From: Antedon mediterranea
Lineage: Eukaryota > Echinodermata > Crinoidea > Comatulida > Antedonidae
Assembly (NCBI RefSeq): GCF_964355755.1
Contig: NC_092677.1
Coordinates: 11,866,601-11,926,600, forward strand
Direction: 5' to 3'
Length of the DNA stretch: 60,000 nucleotides
Part shown: positions 42,501 through 54,500 of the stretch, one piece after another
Position numbering within the stretch: position 1 is the first letter of the stretch
Layout of the letters: each line of letters starts with the position of its first letter
Notes under the pieces: model-generated
Told to the model about the DNA's origin: nothing
Databases searched by the model: none
The model's input: the letters and a program-made list of their open reading frames with translations, nothing else
Made by a program: the position numbers and the translations under genes

Positions 42501-45500
42501 AAATCCTCCATCAGTATTTAAACAACCATCTTGACACCTCTGTCCAATTGTCAAGCATTCATCTTCATCTATAAATTAATAAAAATAAATGTTTTAATCT
42601 ACAGTAACCTAATTATTTGTTTTCTAATAATATAGCCCAAAGGAAACCATGTGCCAATGGCTCAACAGCAATGTGGGAACCTCTTGACTATTGCTACCAA
42701 TTTACAGTAAATAATTTGATTTGATATATTATTTGCTTATACAATTAATTAATTAATTAAAGTAAAAGTTGGTTATTCTGAGATACTCAGGGCCGTAGCC
42801 AGGATCTGTCAAGGGGGGGTTCGCACACTAAGTATTTGGGTCACCCCCACCCCCATACCCCCCCCCCCCCGCTGGGGTGGGGCCTGAGGCGAAGCAAATT
42901 TTGTTAAATGACACCCCTAGATGGCCGGAAAAGACACTCTCATGCAGCATGCTACCAATGAGCAAAACGATCGTACTTGGACTCGTGGACTATTTAAACG
43001 ATAACATTTGTTGCCGTATGTTAGATGCGCGTGCTCTGTGCGGAACCGCCGATTGTTTGATCATTTACTCGATACTGTATTTTGTTTTGCGTTCAAGTTC
43101 AATGCGAACGTACGTCTAGGAGAAGCCCCGAAAAAAGCACACTGGGTGAAGGCAAAAGCAATTCTTATTATAGCTCTATCTATAATATTTATTTACAGCA
43201 ATTTGTTGAGGAAATTAAATATGCCAATGTAAATAGGTGATATTGATACATTTGAGTACGTATCGGCTGGTGGTCTAGAAAAAAATAATCGGATGCCATA
43301 ATGTGAACTACAGTACATGATACCATAGATATTATAGTGTAAAATATTAATATTCACTATAATCCTCTATGATACATTATACTTCATAGCCACACATAAA
43401 TACTGATGTATGTCGGAAGGCTATATACTTTATGCATGCTGCCTGACTGCCAGTGATCTAAACAATTGGTACGCAGTTGTCTGGCGGTATCCTTAGTTCG
43501 AATCCTTTGTACGAATCGTTTGTCCCCCAGCTCGCTGTGAGACGCGTCAATATCATGTTACATGCAAGGACCAAACATTTATTTTTCAGGTTAAAATCCG
43601 CAATTCATTTGCAACTCTTTACAGACTATATCGCTCGAAGTACGCTCATACAGGGAAGAAGGTACTGTATGAGTTATTCCGAACGAGTTTACGAATTTTT
43701 TAATTTACGAACAACTTTTTGTACTGTGGGGCACGTATTTGGACGATTTTCGGAGATGAGGGTGAGGTATTGGGCATGTCGGGGATGGGGGTTCGCAGTC
43801 GGTTAAGGGGGGTTCGCTGTAAAGGGGGGGTTCGCCCGAACCATAAAAACCCCCCCTGGCTACGGGCCTGATACTGTTAGACTAGATATATTCAATATAT
43901 ATATCAATCTCCTAGATGAGATGAATATACAGTTACTGTATGTATGTAAATGGAGTTTTGGAGAAATGAAAGTTTGTTGTGATATTTATTCCACTGTGTT
44001 TTGAGATGGTGTTACTGTATAAAATACATTATAATTATTCTAATTTTTTTCGCTTCTTTGACTAAATTAACATAATATTCCAACTAACCACTACTTACCT
44101 ACACAGTTTGTACCATCATCAGCAAGAAGGAAACCAGTTGGGCAGGTACATTGGTAACTGCCAAACGTGTTGTTACAAGAGAACGCACAATCTGCAGGGC
44201 ATTCATCAATATCTGTAGTATTTTATAATACAAGTAAAATGGTATATTAGAGGAAAATATACAACCTTTTTGTGAATAACTTGCAGGTTATCAAGGTGTA
44301 TAATAAATGCATATTAATATGTAGGGATGCATATACAGTATATTTGTCATGCATGTGTAGTGTTTCTTAAAGAACTTAGCAGTCAACGTGTATCCATTAT
44401 GAATACCAAGTATATTTGTTAAGTATTTGTAGTGATTTGTAGTCTATTTTCTTGTGGACCTTACCTAGACTGCAGTCTGAACCAGTAAGGCCTGGTGGGC
44501 AGATACACTGTCCTCTACTACAGGTTGCTCCGTTCTTGCATGTTGGATTACACTGAGCTAGAAACAAAAAGAAGAGTTATAATATAGTCAATTTCCTCTA
44601 TTTGGCATTCTAAGGTTCAGGTTGCGACTCCAAAGACTAGGATATCTACCTATGGTTGGAGAGATTTTGATATAGCATTAGAAAATTTTGCTATTTCCTG
44701 TTATGTCAATGTACTGTAAGCAGAGTGCATCGAAAGCCCTGCTTATATATTAATTAATTATCATTTTTGTTTGGCAACTACAATTGGCACAATTAAAACT
44801 AATTGATTATGAGTATATAAAAATATAATATATATGAGCTTACAGAAACAGTTAACTTTGTCGTCTGCAAGAGTTTCTCCATACGGACAGGTACATTGGA
44901 AACTTCCAAAAGTGTTAAGACATTGATGTGAACAAGGGCTAGATGTACCTGCTGTGCATTCATTGGCATCTGAAATTTTTACAAATATGAAAACTATTAA
45001 TACAAATACATAGAAATTATTCAAATGAAACTCAAATCTGTTTATAATTACAAGGTTTGGTAAAGAGTAAAATAAACATTTACCAAGCTGGCAGTAGTTT
45101 CCAGTTAGTCCTTCAGGACATGTGCAAGTTCCACCAGAACAATAGCCACCATTCCTACAATCAGGATAACATGGCCCTGTAAAATAAAATGAAATCATTA
45201 TAAGACAACATCACCAATCAACTACATATCACATAGAGTAAAGTTAAGCCTTGTGTAATAAATTACCATTCCCTAACATATAGAGTAACATAGTATTTAC
45301 ATGAACATTCTAGAATAAGATGTTTTGATTTAAGAAACCATGTATAATTAATAAGAACAATCAAGAACATTCCAGAAGTGCTATTAATAGAAACTGTAAT
45401 CATGTAATAATGAGAAGTATAAAGAATGATCTAGAAGGATAGGAGCATCTTGTATATAAAGGGATGTAAACTATTGTAAGGTTGTTGGATTAAAGGTTGG

Positions 45501-48500
45501 ATGTTATATTGTAAAGTCATTGTGAAGCTGTTGTTTAAAGTGCTTACTGGATTGTTAAAAGTTGAAGTTGATTGAAATTAAAGCTTTGTTTTGAGTTATT
45601 TTACAACTTTGTGGATTTTGTGTGTATACTTTTATGTCACAAGGGAGTTCCTAAAGTATTTTCAACCGCTCGGAAACATACGTGAGAGGAGTTCGTGACA
45701 TAATTTGGTGGCAGCGGTTATTTCGATCTACTGTTCGACTTAACTGTGTATTTATCTACGGTTGTGATATTTTGTGGTAGCAGTTTGATCTACTGTATTT
45801 TGCCATAGATTGGTGGCTGTTTTAGGATCAACTGTACTTTTATTGATATTTTGAGGAAGCGGTACTTACGATACTGTGATATTTTACGGAAGCCGTAGTG
45901 CTACGTTTTGTTTAATCGTAAGTACACAAACATTGTTTTAAGAACAGTACATTATTTATTTGGAACAGTAGACTTGTGAACGTCTCGGTAACTACGATTA
46001 ACTAGTAACAAGACCCTCATCCAGATTTAAAATATGGCTGATAAACAATCAACAACAAGATCCGGTAGAGAATACAGCGGCGGCGATGAAACTGATTCGG
46101 ATGTAGAATCAGTTCAATCAGTACAACCTGAACAACAGGCAGAAGAGTCTGGACCAACCAGTGGACATAACCCTACAGGGGCTGACTCATTTTCAAAAGA
46201 TTTTTTGTTGTTGATGCAGCAGCAAATGCAACAGCAAATGCAACAGCAAATGCAACAGCAAATGCAGCAACAAATGCAACAGCAGAATCTTATGATGCAG
46301 CAGATGATGGACAGACAAGAACGTTTACGTAGGGAAGATATGGAGAAACAGCAAGCATTAGTAATGGCGTTAATGGATAAGCAAAAGGACAGTGAGGAGA
46401 AACGATTAAAAGACATGATGAGATTGAAGGAAGTTCAGATTGCAAAACTTTCTGATAGTGATGATATTGAAAATTATCTCACTACGTTTGAACGAATTGC
46501 TAACACCTATGAGTGGCGAAAAGAACACTGGGTAGTAAAACTGATACCACATTTGACAGGCACAGCAAGAGCAGCCTATGCATCATTACCAGTGACAGAA
46601 AGTAACCAGTACGATATAGTGAAGAAAGCAATATTACAAAGGTATGACATAACTGAAGAGACATATAGACAAAGGTTTCGGTCAATTAAAAAGAAAAGTG
46701 AAGAAAGTTATAGAGAAATGTATGTTAGGTTGAAAGACTTATTTACTAAGTGGGCTAGGCCTGCTGATAAAAGCAAAGATGATTTAGCTGAAATTGTTAT
46801 TTTAGAGCAATTGATAGATATTATGCCCACAGGGGTACAAATTTGGGTTAAAGAACATAAACCAAATTCTGGATTAAATACTGCGGAATTAGCAGATAAT
46901 TATTTTCAAGCTAGAAAAGGTATCGATTTTGAGAAAAAGTTTCAAAATAGAAAACACGAAAATAGAAACAACCAGGAGAAAACAGTGAAAGGCACTCCTG
47001 AAGTTGACAGTAAGGGTAATAATAATCCCCCTGATAACTTTCAGAAATCACAATCTGACGCTAGACAACCTCTCGTTTGTAGACGGTGCAAAAAAGTAGG
47101 CCATATTGAACGATTTTGTCGAAGTAAGGATGGCTTTTTGTCGACAAAGACAGATACTGTTTCAAAACCATGTACACCTTACATTTGTAGAGGCCTAGTT
47201 GAAGGATGTGATTGTGAAATTTTGATAGACTCTGGATGTGATATGACACTTGTTCATTCTGATTTAGTAGCGGCTAAGAAAATTGATCGCGCGGAGCAAG
47301 CTAAAATTACATGCAGGTGCGTCCATGACCATGTCCAAGCTTATCCCACTGCATTCGTCAATATTAAGGTTAATAACAAAGACCATAATTTGTTGGTTGG
47401 CGTTTGCAGCGATTTACCAAGAGATGTAATTCTTGGTAGGGACTTTCCTAAATTTGGAGACTTATTAGGGAAGGGGAATAAGAATCATGATAGGCATAGT
47501 TTTGTTGCCACTAGAGATCATGCTAGAAAAGAAAAACTAAGAGAGGAAAACGAATTAAATTCGGAAAAAGCTTCTGGGGTTATTTCACGTCAGTTAGATG
47601 ATGTGGTTAATTTTCAAGAAGAATTTGGACATTTAGATGGCCAACTACTCAGTGACAACCCTCCCAAGGAAAAAGTTCATAAAACAAGAAGTGAAAAACG
47701 AAAAGTTAGGAAAGAGTTTGCAAAAACAAAGGAAGCTCAATCTAGCCAAGATAGTGAATTAGACATTTTAGATATTGGCAAAGATAAAATTAAGGATTAT
47801 CAGGTTAAGGATAGAACTTTAATTTCACTTCGAGAACGGATGTTAGTACAGAAAGATGATGACACTATAAAGATAGTCTGTAAGGATGGAATTTTATTTA
47901 GGCAAGTTTTCACTAAACACCAGACAGAACCAATAGAGCAATTAGTAGTTCCATACCCTTGCCGTAATAGTGTATTGAAAGTCTCACATGATATTCCTTT
48001 GGCAGGTCATTTAGGTAGGAAAAAGACATTAGATAGGATAAAGCAGAGATTCTTTTGGCCTGGTATTAGAAAGGATGTGACTGAATATTGCAACACTTGT
48101 GAGAGTTGTCAGAAAACTTCAAAGTATAAAACTAAATTGAAGGCCCCAATGATTCCTATGCCAATAATCAGTGAACCATTCCGCCGAATCGCTATGGACA
48201 TTGTTGGTCCACTAGCACGGAGTAAAACAGGAAATAAATATGTCTTGGTTATATGTGATTATGCAACTCGATATCCTGAGGCTATCCCACTGAGAAGTAT
48301 TGGAGCTCCAAAGATAGCGGATGAGTTGATTAAATTATTTTCCAGGGTAGGGGTACCAACAGAAATTTTAACCGATCAAGGCTCTAACTTTACCTCTAAG
48401 TTGTTGAGTCAAATTTATAAGTTATTTTCAATTAAGGGCTTGACTACTTCTCCCTACCATCCACAAACCGATGGATTAGTGGAAAGATTTAATGGCACCC

Positions 48501-51500
48501 TCAAGGCTATGATTAGGAAATTTGTTCAGGATGATCCCCGAGAATGGGATAAATTGCTTCCGTACCTATTATTTGCTTATAGGGAGGTACCGCAGGAGTC
48601 TACTGGGTTCTCTCCATTTGAATTATTGTATGGTTGGAAGGTACGAGGTCCACTTGATATAATGAAAGAAAAGTGGACAGGCACGGTGACAGGTCCGCAA
48701 AGTGTGGTTTCACACGTTGTTAAAATGAGAGATAGGTTAACTTCAATGAAAGATCTAGTCTAGGAAAACATTGAACTATCCCAAACAAGGCAAAAACAAA
48801 AATATGATCAGAAATTTGTTTGTAGAGAATTTAGTCCAGGTGATGAAGTCCTATTACTCTTACCATCTAGTAACGATGCATTAGAGGCAAAATGGCAAGG
48901 TCCATACAAGGTTTTAAGGAAACTAGGTCCAGTAAACTATGAGGTGGAAACTAATGATAAACGGAAAAAGTCAAAAGTCTACCACATAAATCTTTTAAAA
49001 CAATTTCATCGTAGAGCTATTGAGGTTATGCTGGCTATAAATGATGTAACTGGACAAGACGAGGGTCAAGATAAGGACATTTTGTGGTCAAATATTTCTA
49101 GTTCCAATTTAACCTTAGATTCTGGTGAAGGATTAGATGAATCTCAGCTTTCTGATTTAGCGGAGGTGTTTTCTGAATTTGACTCAGTGTTACAGGATAA
49201 GCCAGGGAAAACTACTGTAATAAAGCATGATATTGAAATGAACTTAGGGGTACACCCAGTTAGATTAAGAGCTTATCCAATTCCTCAGGCTAAGTTAAGC
49301 AAAGTAAAGAAAGAGATAGAATCTATGTTGGAACTTGGGGTAATAGAAGAGTCTCACAGTCCCTGGTCCTCCCCTTATATCATGGTACCAAAGCCGGACG
49401 GTACAGCTCGCTTTTGCGTAAATTACAAAAAAGTGAATAGCTTGAGCAAGTTTGATGCATATCCAATGCCTCGAATAGATGAAATAATAGGCAGGGTTGG
49501 TCCTGCTAAATTTATAACAAAGTTAGATTTATGTAAAGGTTACTGGCAGGTTCCATTAACTGAACGGTCAAAACCATATACAGCTTTTTCAACACCAATG
49601 GGTTTGTACCAATTTAGGTATTTACCATTTGGCTTGCATGGGGCTCCTGCAACGTTTCAAAGAATGATGGATCAACTGTTGCGCAAGAAAGAATCTTATG
49701 CAGCAGCTTATATGGATGATCTGGTAATATTTAGTCCAGACTGGGAAAGTCATATCCATCATCTTAGGGACATTTTTCAGACCCTCAAGCAAGCTAATCT
49801 GACAGTCAAACCTGCAAAATGTAGTTTCGCACATAGTAAAGTGCATTATTTAGGGTATGTAGTTGGAGAGGGAATGATACGTCCTCAAAAGACTAAGGTA
49901 GAAGCGGTAGTACAATGGGAAAACCCTAAAACTAAGAAGGATGTTAAATCTTTTCTTGGCCTGACAGGATACTACCGAAAGTTTATTCCTAATTATGCTG
50001 ACATTGCAGCACCTCTAACTGATCTGACGGGGAAAAAACATCCAGATAAAATCAAATGGACGCCTGAGTGCGAAGATGCACTTGTAAAGTTAAAACAGGC
50101 GTTATGTTCAGACCCTGTGTTACGAAACCCAGATTTTGATGCAGAGTTTATATTGCAAACAGATGCGTCAGATCGAGGGTTAGGTGCAGTACTTAGTCAA
50201 CTAGGTCCTGATGGTACTGACCATCCAGTATTGTATCTTAGTCGTAAGATGTTCCCAAGGAAACAGAATTATGCAACTATAGAGAAAGAGTGTTTAGCTA
50301 TAAAATGGGCTGTCGAAAGTCTGCGATATTATCTACTAGGAAGAAAATTTAAGATAGTTACTGACCATCAACCACTCAAATGGTTGGTTGAAATGAAAGA
50401 GACAAACAAAAGACTAACTAGATGGAGTCTTGATTTACAACCTTATTGCTTTACTGTTGTACATAGAAGTGGTATTTCTAATGGTAATGCTGACGGATTA
50501 TCACAAAAACCATTAACTTAAAGCACGGGTTACTTTACAAATAGACAAAATAGGTTTTAATGTTTATAAGTTACTTGTTTCTTATATTTTGTTTGCAATG
50601 AGAATTTGGTTTTCACGTAATGTAGTTTTAATTTATATACACATATTTAAACAGGGTTTCTAGGACGAAAATGTTATATTTTGCCACGTCCGTGTACACT
50701 TGCCCCTCAAAACTCCAAGAAAGAGTTTTGAGCTCAGAAAGAGGGGAGAGTGTAATAAATTACCATTCCCTAACATATAGAGTAACATAGTATTTACATG
50801 AACATTCTAGAATAAGATGTTTTGATTTAAGAAACCATGTATAATTAATAAGAACAATCAAGAACATTCCAGAAGTGCTATTAATAGAAACTGCAATCAT
50901 GTAATAATGAGAAGCATAAAGAATGATCTAGAAGGATAGGAGCATCTTGTATATAAAGGGATGTAAACTATTGTAAGGTTGTTGGATTAGAGGTTGGATG
51001 TTATATTGTAAAGTCATTGTGAAGCTGTTGTTTAAAGTGCTTACTGGATTGTTAAAAGTTGAAGTTGATTGAAATTAAAGCTTTGTTTTGAGTTATTTTA
51101 CAACTTTGTGGATTTTGTGTGTATACTTTTATGTCACAAGGGAGTTCCTAAAGTATTTTCAACCGCTCGGAAACATACGTGAGAGGAGTTCGTGACACTT
51201 GCCTATACTTCCAAACTTTATGTGACAACAAAATGTGATGTGCCCATATTTGGGCATACCACTACCATATTTGAACCCATTAAACTAGTTTGATAGTGTA
51301 GACAGACCTTTACACTTTCAGTATTATTAGAACTTACTAGAACAAGTCTTCTTGTCTTCATTTAGAGTTGCTCCTTGTGGACACAGACAAACATGACTAC
51401 CAAAACGATTATGGCACTGGAATTCACAACCACCATTGTCCACCCAACACTCGTTTACATCTGCAAACAAAATTAAACAGCATTAATTAAAATTAGTTGC

Positions 51501-54500
51501 TCTTATTTATCATGCAAACGTTTCGAGATTTTGTTTTTAATATTTATTTAATTCTCTGAATACTACTGGACTTACATACAGTGAACAATTCTAAATCATT
51601 CTAAACTAAAACAAAAATGTATTGTTTAAAGGCTTGTATTAGTCAGTTACCTTGTTGACAGGTTGGTCCCGTCCATTCAAATAAACAATCACATCTGCCA
51701 TTTACACATGTACCTCCATTCATACAAGGTGGAACACAACCAATTTCTAAGAAGGTTACAAGGAAAAATTTTAATAAAGGAATAATAAGTTGATTATTTT
51801 CTTCATTCTATTGTTTCAAGATGACTTGTTTTAGCTATCAATATATTTGAGTGATTACCATAGCATTTTTGTTTGTATTATAAAAAAATAAATTTTGTTT
51901 TTTATGTGAATATGCGGAAATCTGACAATAACCACCCATTATGGACTGTACCATTGTTAGAATGTGGAGTGTAATGTTAGGTGTTGGCTTGCTCTATCTT
52001 TACAATAGAATGAGGTTACATTTGTTACTTCCTATTACAGTATACGCCTTTGAATTCTTTGCAAATTAAATTCAGTATAATTAAAATAAAACTGCAAATA
52101 AATATGCCCTACCTTTACAAGTTCTTCCATCCGAATTCAATGTGTATCCCTGTCGACATTGACACCGGAAACTACCAAAGGTATTGGTGCAGACGTGCTC
52201 ACAGTAGTTTGGGTTGCGGACGCACTCATCAACATCTAATGAACAAATGTTACCAGTAAGACCATCTGGACACCGACATGACCCAGAGACACAACTTCCA
52301 CCATTGGAACACGGAGGGCTACACTGGCTTGATCCTGTAAAGAGCAAGTTTAATTACAGTAATTAAAACTTTCACTTTCTTTGATTAGAACAAAATTATG
52401 TACCCTACAAATTTAAATGACAACAAAGAAATATAGGATCACAGGATAACATATGAGTTTAGAATAAATTGCAGAATTTCCTAATTGAAGGTTTGGAATG
52501 CAATCTATGGCTAGACTAGAATTGCAAAGCTTCTTTGGCTACAGGAACAATAGGTAATTCAAACAATACAGTACCATGCCTATATTCATTAACAGATTAG
52601 CTCCTCCTATCTAGATAAACAATCTACTTTGATTGACTGTTTTGATTTATTGTTATTCTTTGTGCTTTACTGTATCTATTTTTTCTTACTGATAACAGAT
52701 AATGTTAATCTATACAATAACAAAAGAGGAAAATTATCTAAACATTTTTTCATATAATAAATGTGAAATTTCAGAGTTGAGTCATAAATGTATATTCAAT
52801 ACAATACATTTTTGAACAAATTTAAAATCAAATTATATTCTGTTTATTCAGCTTGGTAATTTAACTTTATTTCTATTATTAATACTGTTTCTTCAGAAAC
52901 ACACAACTTTTCTCATACATTAATCATACGAGTATATGATATAACACAGTAGTAATAGATCGAATGATCGGACATTGCTCAGAAGCTCCTAACATGAATC
53001 ATTACCCACAACACACTGGATCAATATTCCATGGGGCATTGCGTAAAATATACACTACTTATATTTTAATCACATAAGTAAGAATTTGAATGAGTTAAAA
53101 TTACAGATAAAGGCAGAAATGGTATATATAATAATAATAAAATAAAAAACCTGTTAAACTACTTTGCCGATTACTGATCATATGGTCTAACCTACACTTC
53201 TTAAACTATGATCAGTAATCGGCAAACTTTTTAAAGTCCTTGATGCAACTAGGATATGAACACCCTACAGAGTTCTTATTAAACTGATGGATAACCTTAG
53301 CTTAGGGAATCACATCAATCTCAGTTGTATATTTATAATTCACTTTGATATGTGACAACAACCTGCATTCTGTAAATGCAGTGCTTGATAGTATATGAAC
53401 AAATTCAGAGACCGCTCAAGTTGATACATAAAAAAGATCCTTTCGAAGACACATGTACATTTTTTTTTGACATGAATAGTCTAAAGATGACACACATACA
53501 TAACATACTGTCTGAGTTTTCATTTTCAGAGAAAACATGCTGTGAATGTCTTCTGGGGAGTAACTAAGACATTTTAAGTTATTAAGAACGTACTATATGT
53601 AGGATTTCTTCCAAAAATAAAGGTTTTTAAATTTGATGTTAACTTTAATCTGTTCATGTAACAAACGTAAGTTAATTAAAACCTAATATAAACTACTGTA
53701 TACAAGTATATGCATCCATAATACATATATATATACATTTATGTGTCCTGTAGACTTACCTCTCTCGCACTGCCTGCCTTTGAATCCCCTAGGACAAACA
53801 CACTGGGTAAGCATACAATAGCGCCCTCCTGCACATTGGCTGTGGTAAATGCATGTCCCTCCATTAAGACATGGTTGGCGACAGACAGGTCCAGCTAAAA
53901 GGAAATAAAGATTTATTTCAACGTTTTTATTTCAGATGTATAAAATTGGAAAAACAAAAATTATTGTATTGTCTATATGGGGAATCACAAGAGATAAACT
54001 GTATTAAATAGTTGTCATAATCTATACACATAGATTAATATAACACATTGCGGGTATAAGACATGGTACAGACCTTGAGTTAAAATCCCTGGTGGAGTGT
54101 AATTATGGCACTATAAAAGATACAGTATCCTTCAACAGAATGAAATAACCTAAAGTGAACTTTATAACATTGCTGATTTTATTAAACTTTAAAATAATTA
54201 TTTTAAATTTTGACTCAATTCAAGTAATATTTACTATAAAAAGCACACTCATATGCAAAAGGCAGTTTAGCACATATGATAACTCCAAAATGTATCATCT
54301 GAAAGTTGAGATAAAGAAAGTACAAGAACAAATGCCTCACAGCGAAGCAGGTTTCAATTTATTTCAAATTTCCCACATACACAAAAAGGCTTAATTTACT
54401 GTACCTGATCGGCATGTACGTTTATCTGGCTGGAGTTTGTATCCGCTTGGGCATGAGCAGTAGAAGCTACCAACAGTGTTGACACATCGATTACTGCATG

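Larger units (their letters stand above)
45255..51197 (+). mobile_element. Ty3/gypsy-class LTR retrotransposon of the Gmr1-like group
   Basis: A 5,943-bp element with LTRs of about 446 bp starting TG and ending CA, flanked by CTTG duplications (45251..45254, 51198..51201). Internal domain order is gag, protease, integrase, then reverse transcriptase and RNase H. Integrase upstream of RT in a gypsy-type element defines the Gmr1-like group known from deuterostomes. The LTRs differ by about three substitutions plus a possible 1-bp length difference, so insertion is recent. It is in the intron between EGF 45084..45176 and cbEGF 51338..51460, antisense to the host gene. Confidence 0.93.

Noticed and set aside
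43477-43806. 109-residue open frame inside the TIR element
   Set aside because: No transposase motif, no related frame, and it runs into the GC-rich subterminal repeats. Treated as chance.
42788-43870. Poly-C/poly-G tracts as a possible assembly join
   Set aside because: The tracts sit symmetrically inside matching terminal inverted repeats with target duplications, so a transposon explains them better.
46114-46416. Cys-rich minus-strand open frame (repeated CCCICC)
   Set aside because: It is the reverse complement of the MQQQ/Gln repeat in Gag. The cysteines come from the repeat, not from a real gene.
48944-48946. Start codon for a separate RT-RNase H gene
   Set aside because: The codon is GTG and lies mid-way in a frame continuous with the upstream polyprotein apart from one TAG, so it is unlikely to be a genuine initiator.
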